From: Protopterus annectens
Lineage: Eukaryota > Chordata > Ceratodontiformes > Protopteridae
NCBI RefSeq assembly: GCF_019279795.1
Contig: NC_056748.1
Span: 700,529,520-700,593,519 of the forward strand
DNA length: 64,000 nt
Direction: 5' to 3'
Shown here: one piece after another, positions 9,460-20,462 of the stretch
How the letters are laid out: each line of letters starts with the position of its first letter
How positions within the stretch are numbered: position 1 is the stretch's first letter
Notes under the pieces: model-generated
Seen by the model: only the letters and a program-made list of their open reading frames with translations
Databases searched by the model: none
Told to the model about the DNA's origin: nothing
Position numbers and translations under genes: made by a program

Positions 9460-10570
9460 AAAACAAAGATGGGTAAAACAAGGAGCAATTCTTGAAAAAG
9501 GGCTGTACATCTCTAAAGAAAGGAAACCAATATTGCCATCTAATTTGTTTAGATATGCAGCTTTGTTGAGCCATGGGCAGAACCATGTCTCAAAAGGGGG
9601 GATGGTACATCTGGTGAACCGAGTGTTCACGACATATGGCTTATCAAATTACTCTAAAAAATTCTGCGCGGTATGCCATGTTTGTAATAAAAATCATGCA
9701 CAAGGGGTGTTAAATCCCAAGCAAGGGAGTTTCCCTATACCACCATATCCGTTTCATACTATCTGTATGGATTTCATAGAGTTGAATAAATGTGAAAATA
9801 AGAAGTATTGTCTTGTCATTGTAGATATGTTTTCCAGATGGGTGGAAGCCTTTCCAACTAAAAATCCAGATGCTTCAACAGTGGCCAAGGTCCTGGTAAA
9901 AGAAATCATCCCTAGATTCGGCATTCCGGAAAAGATCTACAGTGACAATGGCACACACTTTGTGAACCAGACCATACAACAGCTAAGTAGATTTTTCAGT
10001 ATTTCTTTAAAAAACCATTGTGCATATCACCCACAATCTGCAGGGCTAGTAGAGAGACACAATGGGGTTTTGAAAAGTAAGTTAAGGAAGTTAATATCAG
10101 AAACACAGAGAAATTGGGTGTACTGTCTGCCCCTGGCACTGTTGAGCATGAGAACTGTTCCGAATGCAAAAGGATTGACTCCTTTTGAAAAGCTCTTTGG
10201 AAGGGCTTACTATATACCTCAGTGGAAATCTCTCATGCCCGCAGACCAGGAAGCTGACAGTACATTAGCAGAGTATATGCATAATTTATTAAATTCTAAA
10301 CATTTGTTGCAGTTAAATTCTGTTTCAGATAAAGAACGAACCAGACCGTCAGAAGTGGCAGTGCCCCCTGGAGCGTGGATCTGGCTGAAGGTAGTTAAGA
10401 GAAAAAATTGGATGTCTCCGAAGTGGGAAGGTCCATATCAAGTACTTTTGTCAACACCCACTGCAGTCAAGATAGCGGAGCGAGCCTCTTGGATTCACCT
10501 GACGCACTGTAAATTAGTTAAAAACTTTGAACTGGACAAAAATCTTGTTACATGCCAAGAGCAAAAATGA
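9434..10570 (+). CDS. pol: Retroviral integrase, intact 378-codon frame
   Basis: The longest intact frame of the provirus. Integrase inserts viral DNA and made the GTAAC duplication. The zinc-binding domain has H47, H51 and a C78-x2-C81/C84 cluster. The catalytic triad is D113 (CMDFIEL), D171 (SDNGTHF) and E207 (LVERHNG), with 35 residues between the last two (DD35E). WEGPYQVLL at 331-339 is the GPY motif of the C-terminal domain. The listed ATG is not a true start: integrase belongs to the pol polyprotein, and the frame is separated from RNase H by a frame change near 9440. Its 3' end overlaps env, as in related viruses. No mutated catalytic residue is visible. Confidence 0.9.
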   Translation: MQTLTTKVEKQRWVKQGAILEKGLYISKERKPILPSNLFRYAALLSHGQNHVSKGGMVHLVNRVFTTYGLSNYSKKFCAVCHVCNKNHAQGVLNPKQGSFPIPPYPFHTICMDFIELNKCENKKYCLVIVDMFSRWVEAFPTKNPDASTVAKVLVKEIIPRFGIPEKIYSDNGTHFVNQTIQQLSRFFSISLKNHCAYHPQSAGLVERHNGVLKSKLRKLISETQRNWVYCLPLALLSMRTVPNAKGLTPFEKLFGRAYYIPQWKSLMPADQEADSTLAEYMHNLLNSKHLLQLNSVSDKERTRPSEVAVPPGAWIWLKVVKRKNWMSPKWEGPYQVLLSTPTAVKIAERASWIHLTHCKLVKNFELDKNLVTCQEQK

Positions 10571-11965
10571 TAGAGTCCAGAAGAAACAGGAATGCAGAAC
10601 AACCCTTTCCTCAGAAGTATTGCATAATCATCCTATTAACTGTACTAATGACAATAATCTTTTTGTTGTGGCCTTTTCTTTTCCCAGCCACACAGACTGA
10701 ACTGAATAAACGTGAAGCGTTACTCATAAACTGGCATTCGAACTTTAACACTTACCAGGCAATTAAATATGTGTATGCTGAGACTTTCAATGTTTTGAAT
10801 TGCTGGATTTGTACAGCTTTGCCGACAGCATACGGGGGTCAATGAGACCTGGGAAAACTTGATTTATGATACCGCAACCATTACAGCACAAGATAAAATA
10901 ACATTGCACTTGTCTGTTCCACAAAAGGGAACTGTGTGTTTTTATAAAAATGATACTGTTCAAATGGGTTGGAGCAATTGCAATGTAACTGTTCCTTATA
11001 GATGTTACACTAAAGGTAACAAAGTAGATCTTTATTGTAATACAAACTATGATTCATTTCTTGGATTGATGCACAAAACACTTGATGAAGTAAAACATAA
11101 TTCTGTTCTTTATAAACAGCTGTCTACAATTGATAGAAAAATGTTTCATGCAGGGTGAGTGTATATTAATAGCAAGGTTACTACTAAAGTAGAGGACTGC
11201 TATTTTGTGTGTGGTAGAAAGGCATACAAATGGTTACCTGAGAATTGGTCCGGCAGTTGTTTTTTGGGTTACCTGGTTCTGGCCATATGACACACTGCAG
11301 TTTTGCCTCATGGGAAAATTTGAAATGTCCGAGAAGTCGTCAAGAAACCTGTAAATCCAGTGGGACAAATCGATGCGCATTGGAAAGACCATCACTCTCT
11401 AGGCAAAGGACTGGCACACTTGAGTGATAGCGTTATATCATGGGCAGGCATATTACCAGCATATGGAGCAGTGAAATCGATCTGGGAGCTGAGAAAACTG
11501 TCAAAACTTGTTGAAGTAATGAGCAATGCAACTTTTTCTGCTCTCGAATTGGTGACTGATGAACTGAATGCTATGAGAACTGTAGTGCTCCAAAACCGCA
11601 TGGCTCTCGACTTCACCCTAGCAGCGAGAGGTGGTACATGCGCTTTAATCCAAGAAGAATGCTGTTCATATATTCCTGACCATAAACACGAGATAGACAA
11701 TCATCTTGAGGTAATTCAGCAAGTGTCGGCCATGACCAAACCAGGCCCAAACTCACTGATGGACTTTTTCCAGAAATGGTTTGCGGGGTGGTGTACCATC
11801 CTAATGAACATCCTGATTGCCATTTGTGGAGGAATGCTCCTACTGGGAGTAAGTGTTTGTTGTGGTATCCCCTGCATGAAAAGACTGGTTAAAGACCTAA
11901 TAGACATTTCAGTTTCTGAAACCTTATATCAAAGTACTGAGTTTGAAGAACTGTTAAAAGGCTAA
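10552..11965 (+). pseudogene. env: Retroviral envelope glycoprotein, frame-broken
   Basis: A gamma-type envelope. The N-terminal part (10552-10845) has a basic head, a hydrophobic leader of about 24 residues and NCWIC near 10798, the CXXC isomerisation motif of gamma-type surface subunits. The middle (10859-11158) is in another frame with several N-x-S/T sites, and in-frame stops follow to about 11330. The transmembrane part (11360-11965) has an LQNRMALD block followed by CX6CC (C94, C101, C102 of that frame), a hydrophobic span at about residues 144-170 and a 30-residue tail. I see no clear furin site. Env mediates entry; this copy is broken in several places. Confidence 0.85.
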
Positions 11966-12084
11966 AAATGCTTTCATAAGTTTAAACTGAATGACTCTCT
12001 TAACTGCAAATCCTGAGTGGAAGAGGTTAGGAGAAGAAAACAAACTGTTTATGCTTATTTTGAAAGTAGAATAAAAGCATTAAT

Positions 12085-12094
12085 AGGGGGGAAA
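12085..12094 (+). promoter_or_regulatory. Polypurine tract
   Basis: AGGGGGGAAA directly abuts the 3' LTR, the position of the plus-strand primer in retroviral reverse transcription. Confidence 0.9.
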
Positions 12095-12789
12095 TATTAG
12101 AAAAATATGTATTAATGTGTGTATTAGCAATGTGCTTAGTGCATTTAGTGCTTGAGAAGGGTTAACACATTCATTCTATTTCATACTACATAAATTTGTA
12201 CAAACTGCAGTTGCTTTCTGACTTTGTATTGTCAGCTAAATCTTGCTTGTGCTTTGGAAATTTACTGAGAAGCAGATGATTTCTGCTTGTGTTAGGAAAA
12301 TAATGAACAGAACAATACTGCTTATATGAAACTCAGACAAGAAGTTCCGCTATGCTATGAGAACATACACAGCTGTAGAAGTAACAGATAATTAGGACAG
12401 AGCCTGCTTGAAAATATGAACTGCAATCAGCATTTGCTTGTATCTGTATTAGAATAGTACCTTGAAATGTAACACTGTACAATAGAGGCTTGTAAAAGAA
12501 GTACTGGTCATCAAGGCCAGGTTGTTTTTCTGAAAAGTTTCTCACAAATCTAGTCATGTCAGCAGAAAATCTGAAGTAACACCTGCTGTAGTACAATGCT
12601 TAAAGTTGTGTTTGATTACGTCAGCTTAGAAGGCCATGTCTTGTAAAACAGTATAAGAATGAACATACTTCCTGTTAGTAGTTAGACAAATCTTTGTATT
12701 TGCCTGTTTTTGTCTCCTTGCTGCAAGTAAATTAAAGTGCCTTAACTGAACCTTACGTGTATTGGTCTTTGAAGTTTTTTCCTTTGACA
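12095..12789 (+). repeat. 3' LTR of the endogenous retrovirus
   Basis: It is the same 695-bp length as the 5' LTR with 22 substitutions. It begins TATTAG, so the terminal TG has become TA, and ends TTTGACA. GTAAC follows at 12790. Confidence 0.95.
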
Positions 12790-12794
12790 GTAAC

Positions 12795-13827
12795 TATCCA
12801 ACTTTCTGGGCAAAAATATCTAACTAACTAATTAAATAAATAAGAAAATTACGCTTCTTGTCACCCTGTCAACTGGAAAAGGAGTGAGTTCTAATACAGC
12901 TGGAATGCAACCTCCTCCTTATTACAAAAGCCACAAAAAATGCTCTGCAAACAAACCCTGTGCAACTAAATCTGTAGATTCAAGACATTTCCTCTTAGAA
13001 ATAGAGAGAAAACACCACTGTTCAGTCATAATAATATATACACTCCTCCAAACCTGCTTAATCCTCATACATATACAAAGACTCCTTAATTGTTTTCTAG
13101 AGAAAAGTCTTTCAAATAACCACATTCTACAATCCTCTCACATAATTGTCTCTCTCCTTCTACACATCACTTCCAAAACTCCACTCCACTGACCACAGCT
13201 TCTCAGAAATGGCACCTCAGACATCAAAATCAATCCGTGCAGACCTAAGTTATATCACCTCCTTCTCTAATTTTAAACAACTGCTCGAATATTTACAAAC
13301 AGTGCAAAATATTTACATATAACAGTTCCTTGTAAATGCTTTTACATAAAAGTCATTATTTAACTCAATAACTCCATTATGTTCATCTATCTTACCTCCC
13401 TAATTCACCTCAGAATTTAATACAAAGGCAGCCATGCTAGATTAACCCCTATCTCAGTCTGTCCTTTCTCTTTTACCATCATTTGTACTACATCTGTATC
13501 CCACTCTGCATCTCTGCCCACCCTCATAGCTCCCACATCCCTCTGTTGTACATCATTCTCTGTTCTTCCTCTGCACCGATTACCTTATTATTTCATCTGC
13601 CATTTTAACTGAAATTAACCTGCAATAATTCTGTAAATAGAATTGCATTACCTTGATATTAGATTCCTACTTTGTCAGATAACATTCTGCTATTCTGCTA
13701 TAATGTCTTTGCATGCTGAATATTGTATTAGATAGACTCTCTCTATGATAGACAGGCTTCTATGTTGTTATTATAATGCTTTTTCATGCATAATATTGTA
13801 TTTTTACTATTCATCTGTAATCTAAAC
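12795..13827. other. Unassigned sequence, partly pyrimidine-rich
   Basis: The + strand is rich in C and T over about 13100-13620. No recognisable coding motif or element end was seen. The first bases may continue the LINE scrap interrupted at 4000. Confidence 0.4.
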
Positions 13828-13900
13828 CAGTGGCCTCCAGCCTTTTTTGCACCAAGGACTGGCTTCATGTAAGATAATTTTCCATGAACCAGCCATCTCG
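13828..13900 (+). mobile_element. hAT-like transposon end fragment
   Basis: CCAGTGGCCTCCAGCCTTTT, followed by TTGCACCAAGGACTGG and AATTTTCCATGAACC, resembles the CAGTGGTTCCCAACC-type termini of vertebrate hAT elements. Only one end is recognisable. Confidence 0.5.
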
Positions 13901-14048
13901 TGCGCATAATAAAATACATATTTATATGGCATTTGTTTACCAGGGAGATCCGGGGTGAAAATCTCCAAAGTACAATAAAAAGACAATTATCAATAATTAA
14001 CAAAAAAAAAGTGTACATTCTGTTTAACAACATAACATTGATCTAATA

Positions 14049-14146
14049 TGGTCGAGAGGTACATAAACCTAATGGCAACCTTAATGACTTTCTAAGTTTA
14101 TAAGAGCAATATTTAAAATCTGTCCCTGTTATTTGGCTCTGTTGAG
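14049..14146 (+). mobile_element. Partial MITE, CATACCTCTCAAC family
   Basis: The segment GTACATAAACCTAATGGCAA to TATTTGGCTCTGTT matches the 3' half of the partial copy at 14478-14625 and is cut at 14147 by the complete MITE. It looks like an older copy into which the next one inserted. Confidence 0.55.
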
Positions 14147-14460
14147 CATACCTCTCAACTGTACAGATTTTTGCAGAATGTTCAGATTTTTGACGAATAT
14201 TTTTGGTCTGTTTCTCATATAATTGTTGTTTTCTGGCAAATTACTGGCAGATAATTGAGGTCTGAAGTCAGAAAAAATGACAGAGTTGAGTTTCAGACTT
14301 CATACCTTTCAGAAAGACATGCTAATGCAAAACCTGTATTTATATCTACTTTCTAAGTGTGTAAGAGCAGTACTTAAAAGTGTCACTATTTTTGGGCCTT
14401 TGTCCCCCCATTACTTTTGGCTTTGTCCAGATTTCTTGCTCTAAGAGGTTGAGAGGTATG
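14147..14460 (+). mobile_element. Complete 314-bp MITE with CATACCTCTCAAC termini
   Basis: The left end CATACCTCTCAAC (14147-14159) and right end GTTGAGAGGTATG (14448-14460) are exact inverted repeats. No open frame is present, so it is non-autonomous. Other copies lie at 38948-39239 and 20463-20780, with fragments at 3301 and 46671. Confidence 0.75.
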
Positions 14461-14477
14461 TATTTATTGTGCAAAAA

Positions 14478-14625
14478 GTTGAGTGGTATGGTGGAGAGAT
14501 ATGTAAACCTAATGGCAAGTTTGTTGACGTGCTATGTTTATAAAAACAATATTTAAAATCTGTCCCTTTTATTTGTGGCTCTGTCCAGATTTATTGTGCA
14601 AGAGGTTGAGTGGTATGGTCGAGAG
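14478..14625 (+). mobile_element. Partial MITE, CATACCTCTCAAC family
   Basis: This is homologous to the 3' half of the MITE family (ATTTAAAATCTGTCCC, then GTCCAGATTTATTGTGCAAG) and ends in a degenerate GTTGAGTGGTATG. Confidence 0.55.
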
Positions 14626-14654
14626 GTACATATACCTCATTGCTGCTGCAAGGG

Positions 14655-14676
14655 ATCACTCTCTCTTTCTCTCTTG

Positions 14677-14764
<88 letters not shown>

Positions 14765-14780
14765 CACACACACATACACT

Positions 14781-14850
<70 letters not shown>
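14655..14850. repeat. (CT)n then long interrupted (CA)n microsatellite
   Basis: A CT-rich run gives way at about 14684 to about 165 bases of CA units with two short interruptions (CGCACA and CATACACTCTCA). Confidence 0.98.
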
Positions 14851-14852
<2 letters not shown>

Positions 14853-15540
14853 CTCTTCTGCTTTCATGTATTTCATGCAGGCATTCACTCACACACATAT
14901 ACAGAAACATACACACAGACATACATAGAGGATAATGGAAAATCTGCTTACCTAGGTCATGATTTCTCTGACACTAACATGCAGCAGAAGGTACAGATTT
15001 AGCTGCCATAAAAGAGTATTTGTGGAATAAATTAAGATACCAGTTAGCATTTCCTGTGATTTTGAAAGTGATTTTTTTCCAACAATGTTGCAATTGTTTT
15101 TCCTTAACTTAGTCAGGAATGGACATGCTAAAAGGGTTGCAACAATGATTGGATTATGTTAGCAAGGAATCTGTGGAAATGGGACTGGACAAAGGAAATT
15201 AATTCTTGAACATTGTTGGACTGGATGAAGAATGGGATAAAAGACTTGAGTAAGGGGAAGGTGAGACAGTTGTTCCAGGTACACATGGAGGAATGTCATG
15301 GGAAGACAGGTAACAGTTAACCACTTGAGCTCAGCATGTGGAATTACTAGGTAATAATATTTATGCTGGCCAAGTGCACTGTAATGAAGCACACTAAACA
15401 TTGCATATTTAAACTGTTTTTATTTTATTTTTAGTGTTTAAAACGGAGCTTCTTAGGAATTAAGTTAGTAGTTCTTGTAATAAAGAATCTTCATAGTAGA
15501 CAGATGCCACATTTAGACTGTGTTCTCTTTTTTGGCAATA
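14851..15540. other. Unassigned sequence
   Basis: No recognisable gene or repeat. The stretch is AT-rich with short broken frames. Confidence 0.4.
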
Positions 15541-15544
15541 ACAA

Positions 15545-17312
15545 CAATGTTTCCAACTTCCGCCCCATTGCTATCCTATCTCCCATCTCTAAACTCTTGG
15601 AAAGGTGCATCCAACTTCAACTCCTACCATATCTCATAGATAACAACCTACTTTCTCCTACACAACATGGATTCAGACCAAATCACAGCACTATGACAGC
15701 ACTCCTCTCCTTTCTAGAAACTGTAAATAGCACCCGAGACTCTGGCCAAATTGTCTCTACCCTTCTACTTGACCTCTCTAAAGCCTTTGATACTATATCA
15801 CATAGTCTGCTTCTAACCAAACTCTCCAAACTTAACCTATCTTCCTCTACTTTGAACTGGTTCTCTAGCTACCTATCTAATAGACATCAAGCAGTCAAAT
15901 GGAAAAAGGCAACCTCCTCATTTCTTAACACCCCAACTGGTGTCCCCAAGGCTCCATATTAGGTCCCCTCCTTTTCAATATATTTATAAATGATTTCCAC
16001 AAAGCTATCCCTCTTTCCAATATCATCCAATATGCAGATGATTCGACCATTATCTGCACTGCCTCAACTATCCCTACTCTCATAAAGCTAACTCAGGATG
16101 GTTTTTCTACCATTGAACTATGGATGAAAACAAATCACCTAGCACTCAACCCCGCTAAAACCAAATTAATGATATTCACCCCCTCTAAACTCAACTCTCT
16201 CAATACAAACTCATTCTCTATTACTAGTGAGAATAACACTCCTCTGGAACTAGTGACAGAGACCAAATTACTTGGAGTCCAAATTGATAACCAACTAAAA
16301 TTCAACTCCCATCTACAACTAAATATTAAAAAAAAAACATCAAAAACTAGGGATGCTCTATCAACAAAAGCACTACCTTACAACTGCCACTAAAATCACT
16401 CTCTACTTCCTTTCTTATTCCCTCTCTTCTATATGGAGCTCCACTACTAACTAATCTACAAATCTCCCTGAAAAAACAACTTTCCTCCTGCTACAATAAA
16501 ATCGCCAAGTTTGCTACCAACCAAAAGTCTTACACCCACCATTGCTCCTCTCTCCAACAACTAAAATGGCTAGAACTAACCCATCAGCTCACCTATACAC
16601 AACTATCCCTTGCTCATAAACTTATTTTCAACCCCTCCCGCTGTCCCTCCCTCTCTTCTGTGTTTAAAATGCATATACCTGATAGAATATTAAGGTCCAA
16701 TAACCAAAATCTATTAGAAGTGTACAAACCAACCTGTCCACCTGGCAAATATCTTCTCTCACATGGGTTAGCTCGCCTCTGGAACTCTCTGCCTTCATCT
16801 ATCCATACTACCTCTAACCATTTTATGTTCAAAAAATCTCTTCATTCACATCTACTTTCCCAGTGGGAATGCTCTTGCTCCCACCCTACTTAACTACACT
16901 GAACATCCCCATTTCCTCTTACTCCTGCTTACACTCTTGATTTCTCTCTCTCATTATCCATAACTCCCACTTTCCTGTTTATTACTATAGAATATGTAAG
17001 AATACTCTACACTCTACCTCTCATATGTTCAACTCTATTTATGAAATAACTTTAGTAGAATTTTGAATTTATGTATAATCCCTTATAATCTGCCATCAGT
17101 TTTTAACACTTACATTAATTGTAATTGTTGTGCATTGCATTTGTATTTGTCTACTGTGATTTTAATAATGTTTAAGTATGTCTAATACCTACTGTAATCT
17201 GTATTGTCTGGAGCTTTTCCCCCCAGGACTCCATTAAAAATGGGTTCATTTTGGCCCAATGGACTATCCTGGTAAACCAACTGCAAATAAATAAATAAAA
17301 TAAATAAATACC
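15545..17312 (+). pseudogene. L2-like LINE, 5'-truncated reverse transcriptase and 3' end
   Basis: It starts inside the RT domain at NFRPIAILSPISKLLE (near 15554). The LLLDLSKAFDTISHSLL block near 15765 is the first catalytic aspartate motif, and QYADDSTII near 16030 is the YADD active site in a second frame. The frame breaks near 15950. ALNPAKTKLMIFTPSK and LLGVQIDNQLKF are the following palm and thumb blocks. The C-terminal region runs to about 16890. The 3' untranslated part ends with GGAGCTTTTCCCCCCAG, CTATCCTGGTAAACC and an AAATAAATA array at 17284-17312. That tail recurs at 28756-28850, 39240-39345 and in the V-SINE. The 5' truncation is typical of target-primed reverse transcription. 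Confidence 0.85.
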
Positions 17313-18061
17313 TGATAACTGTCTCGAACTGTATGTAGAATTATAACTATGCCCTTAGTGGAGAAGTTGTTATCTGAACAAGGATGTTTTCAACACTTTA
17401 TACATATATAGATGTTAGTATTCAAGACTGGCATCATACTGCTATTATTCTGTGTACTATTATGTGACTGATATGATAATCCCACTTCACTGATATTCAG
17501 GAGACTCTGCTAAAATTATTTTTGAATGACAGGTGTTTACAGTGTTATAATTATGACCAACTGTTGGGGACTAACATCTATTAAAGAGGCCATGTAGAAG
17601 AATCAACAATATGGACAAAATGAGTAGAAGCACATTGGACTCTATACTGATTTGGGTTTGCATCTGATAAACTAGATTGAACTGTATGCAAAGACTTGGT
17701 TCTGGTCAGTAAATGCTCATTCATAAAAAATATATATGCTAGGGAAATAAAGATGAAGGTATCACAAGCCTTCAGGAATTTATAAAAAAAGACATCTGCT
17801 CATGGTTGACCAACTGAGGGAATGTTTCATTATTTAGTCATTCCATTTGTGATAAGAAGATCAGTAGGTTATAGTAATAATTAATTGGCTAATCTTGGCA
17901 GATGTATTTTCATTTCTTTATCTTTTGTTGAACAGGTTAGTCCCACTAAGCTAGTGCCGTCTTTTCATGGGAGAAGTAAGGTGGTATTTATACTACTAAG
18001 GGAAATTTGACAAGTGCACCCGGGAATTTCCCCTACTCTTGGTAGTTGGGAGAAGTAGTTG
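17313..18061. other. Unassigned AT-rich sequence
   Basis: No gene, tail or inverted repeat recognised before the 13-bp direct repeat at 18062. Confidence 0.4.
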
Positions 18062-18074
18062 TGTGTTGCACATC
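18062..18074 (+). repeat. 13-bp direct repeat, left copy
   Basis: TGTGTTGCACATC occurs here and again at 20422-20434, bracketing the ORF1-like and GIY-YIG regions. A target-site duplication of a non-LTR or Penelope-like insertion is possible; so is coincidence. Confidence 0.4.
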
Positions 18075-18129
18075 CTGGCTTCCTCTTTCCTGTCCAGGTA
18101 TGGAGGCAGCTAGGAGGAACAGGAAGAAA

Positions 18130-19270
18130 ATATGACTGATTCAGCTTTGGCTGAAAATGAAGTGAAAGTTGATGAAAATGTAGTTGAAATGGTAGAATTG
18201 TTACCAGAAGTTTTTTTCTGATGCTGTGGATGCCAAAAAACAGTGATATTGGAAGAAAAGGAGATTGTAGCTGTAACAGAGATGGATTCAGAGGAAAACT
18301 TTCAGAGGAGATTGAAGGAGAGATAGTTACCTCTGAGAAATGCATAATTACAACTCTCAAACCGGGAGGGTTGCAGGATGATTATTTGGAAGAAATGGTA
18401 AACCAAAGTGAACCAGAAAGTGGAGCAGCAATTTTATGGAGTGATGTCATGCAGAAAATAGAAGAAAAAGGAGAAGAAGAGACTGTGCCAGAAAAAGTTT
18501 AAGAGACAAAAACTTATGCACAGACTGTGGGAGAAGGAGCAAGCAAGAAAGAAGAAATAAAAGAAATAAAAAAAGAAGTATACAGTATGTGTGAGCTATA
18601 AAAAAGAAGAAAGTTTGGACAGGTATAAGGTTTAGGATTTTGTCATAGCACCTCTGGGTGTCAAAGCAAAAGAGGTAAGAGTATTCATTTTAATTAATAA
18701 AGAGACTTTTTGCGACTTGATATTTGAGACTGGGCAGGCCATGGAAACATTTTTGGGTGCATATGAACAAAAGAAAAATATTTATTCATGGTCAGAATAT
18801 GTCATGCAAGCTTTTTACAAACTAAAAAAAAGAATAATGATGCAGTTTAGAACTGAAGTTGAAGCAAAAGAACTGAAAGAGCATTTGTTAACTATATGTA
18901 AAGAAGTAATGGATGAGCACTACAAAAATATATATATGATGAAAGAGGACTATGAACTGGGAGGTGGGAATGTGGAGTAATACTGAAAATGGAAAATGAT
19001 AATGTTATGCATGTACCTTGTATTATTAATGTTCATGGTAAAAGGGGTTTTGTGAAATACAGGGGTCAACTAAAAACTTATTTTTGTGGAAAAATTATCA
19101 TTTAATCAATGAATGTGATACACAAAAAGTTGTTATTTATGTGGTAAAACAAGGCATAATGCAAAATAATGTGATTTAAAGTGCAAACAATGTGGCAATA
19201 CTGGTCATTCATGGCTAGAATGTGAAATGAATGTGCAAAAAATGAAAATGAAGTTATACAGGATAAAGAG
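18130..19270 (+). pseudogene. Zinc-knuckle ORF1-like protein of a LINE (Tx1/L1 type)
   Basis: The region has a glutamate-rich N-terminal part (18221-18502), a middle block (18717-18980) and a CCHC-type double knuckle at about 19130-19230. The last reads CYLCGK then CKQCGNTGHSWLEC, with stops between the knuckles. KRGFVKYRGQ near 19040 just precedes them. The order of nucleic-acid-binding block, G-x-Y-x-GQ and two knuckles is that of Tx1-like and some L1 ORF1 proteins, which bind element RNA. Several frame changes and stops make it a pseudogene. Which element it belongs to is open: the L1-like ORF2 at 23.2 kb is 4 kb away, while the GIY-YIG region follows directly. Confidence 0.5.
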
Positions 19271-19537
19271 TCAGTAGAATGTGTTATACAAGAAAATGTA
19301 CAAAAAGATGTAACAGTTCTAAATGCAGGGGGAATTCAAACTTAAACCATTTGGATACTTCCAAAGGCGGAGACCCTTTTGGAACTCTTTCAGTATTAAT
19401 GCCTTCTGTAAGAAATGCATTCTTAATCTGTAACTTTCTGCAACGGGTTAGCACATCTTCAAATTTGTTCAAAGTATTGTTGTAGCTCCCAGTGCCTCTA
19501 CTGTCATAATGCAAATGAAGACCACATCTAAGCCTAC

Positions 19538-19992
19538 AAAGGATTGTTTAAATGTGGATCCTGCGCACAAAGTAAATATATTTTAGAATCTAAATTTGTG
19601 AAAGTAAATGAACAAAAAGTTTTTACAGCATTTAATTGTACATGTAGTTCTGTAGGGATTGTTTATGTGGCTAAATGACAAAAATCCATGAGGTTCTACA
19701 TTGGTAAAACCACACATAGATTCAAAGATAAAATCTACAAATATATGAGAGATGCTAAAAATAAACAAGAAAATAATTCTTTATACAAACATGTATCAAA
19801 ATACCCAGACCATTATTTTTTTGTTTTTTGATCTGGAAATAGTGCAGAAGAATCCACTAGGGGGCCAATGGGCTGACATCATCGAACAAAAATAAAATCT
19901 ATGGCAACTCAGGTTGAATTCCTATACGATACCTGGGTTGAATGAAGTAGTATCTATTTCAAGTACTTTAAGGCTTATGTCTTACAGGACTT
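19538..19992 (+). pseudogene. GIY-YIG endonuclease region of a Penelope-like element
   Basis: KGLFKCGSCAQSKYI (from 19538) is the cysteine pair that precedes the nuclease in many Penelope-like elements. GIVYVAK near 19649 and FYIGKTTHRFKDKI near 19700 are the GIY and YIG halves with the downstream arginine, interrupted by one TGA. WADIIEQK near 19870 and LRLNSYTIPGLNE near 19917 in other frames match the usual C-terminal end of the protein. Penelope-like elements use this nuclease to nick target DNA. No upstream reverse transcriptase block was recognised, so this is a 3' fragment. Downstream, GGATTCTGAAGAAG and AAACAAAAGCAC near 20330-20370 look like the 3' untranslated part. Confidence 0.7.
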
Positions 19993-20239
19993 AACAAAGC
20001 AGATTACTTTTAAAGTTTTTTTATAAAAGTTTTTCAAAACTTAGGTATCTGTTGTTCATTGTTGGGGGTTTTGCATTATTTAACTTACTATAACTAGTAA
20101 AGTGTTTTACACATAGAGATGCATTAGGAAAAATGCCTTAGGAATGATGTTGTGTGTTTTTTAATTGAACAATGGCTATTTCTTAATTAATTTTATGGCA
20201 AATTTTTATTGGTGCTTTTAACATGTGATTTCAAGAGAG

Positions 20240-20241
<2 letters not shown>

Positions 20242-20290
<49 letters not shown>
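20242..20290. repeat. (TA)n microsatellite
   Basis: About 24 TA units within the presumed 3' region of the Penelope-like fragment. Confidence 0.97.
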
Positions 20291-20292
<2 letters not shown>

Positions 20293-20462
20293 GTTTAAAA
20301 GTGGAGGATAAATGTGAAAGTTTGGATTCTGAAGAAGTTTTGTGTTACATCCTAAAACAAAAGCACTAAATCTGGGTAATAAACATGGTCAACTTTCTGC
20401 TGGTCATGGACTCTGTTCTTTTGTGTTGCACATCTATTAATTTAAACATAATTAATCCAAGT

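Larger units (their letters stand above)
4001..12789 (+). mobile_element. Endogenous retrovirus, gamma/epsilon-like, full structure, defective
   Basis: A complete 8.8-kb provirus: two 695-bp LTRs, primer-binding site, gag with one CCHC zinc knuckle, protease, an extra domain, reverse transcriptase with YVDD, RNase H, integrase with HHCC, DD35E and GPY motifs, env with CWIC and CX6CC motifs, and a polypurine tract. The GPY-type integrase end, single zinc knuckle and gamma-type env point to the gamma/epsilon branch of Retroviridae. Most genes carry in-frame stops and frame changes, so the copy is defective. By eye, the LTRs differ at 22 of 695 positions (3.2 percent) with no indels, mostly transitions, which indicates a moderately old insertion. 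No nested element lies inside it. Confidence 0.95.

Noticed and set aside
18221-18980. Host gene with acidic coding exons
   Set aside because: The frames lead into CCHC knuckles and a GIY-YIG region and have many stops; a transposable element explains them better.
20170-20440. Hammerhead ribozyme of a Penelope-like element
   Set aside because: I searched for the CTGATGA and GAAA core pair and did not find a convincing arrangement.
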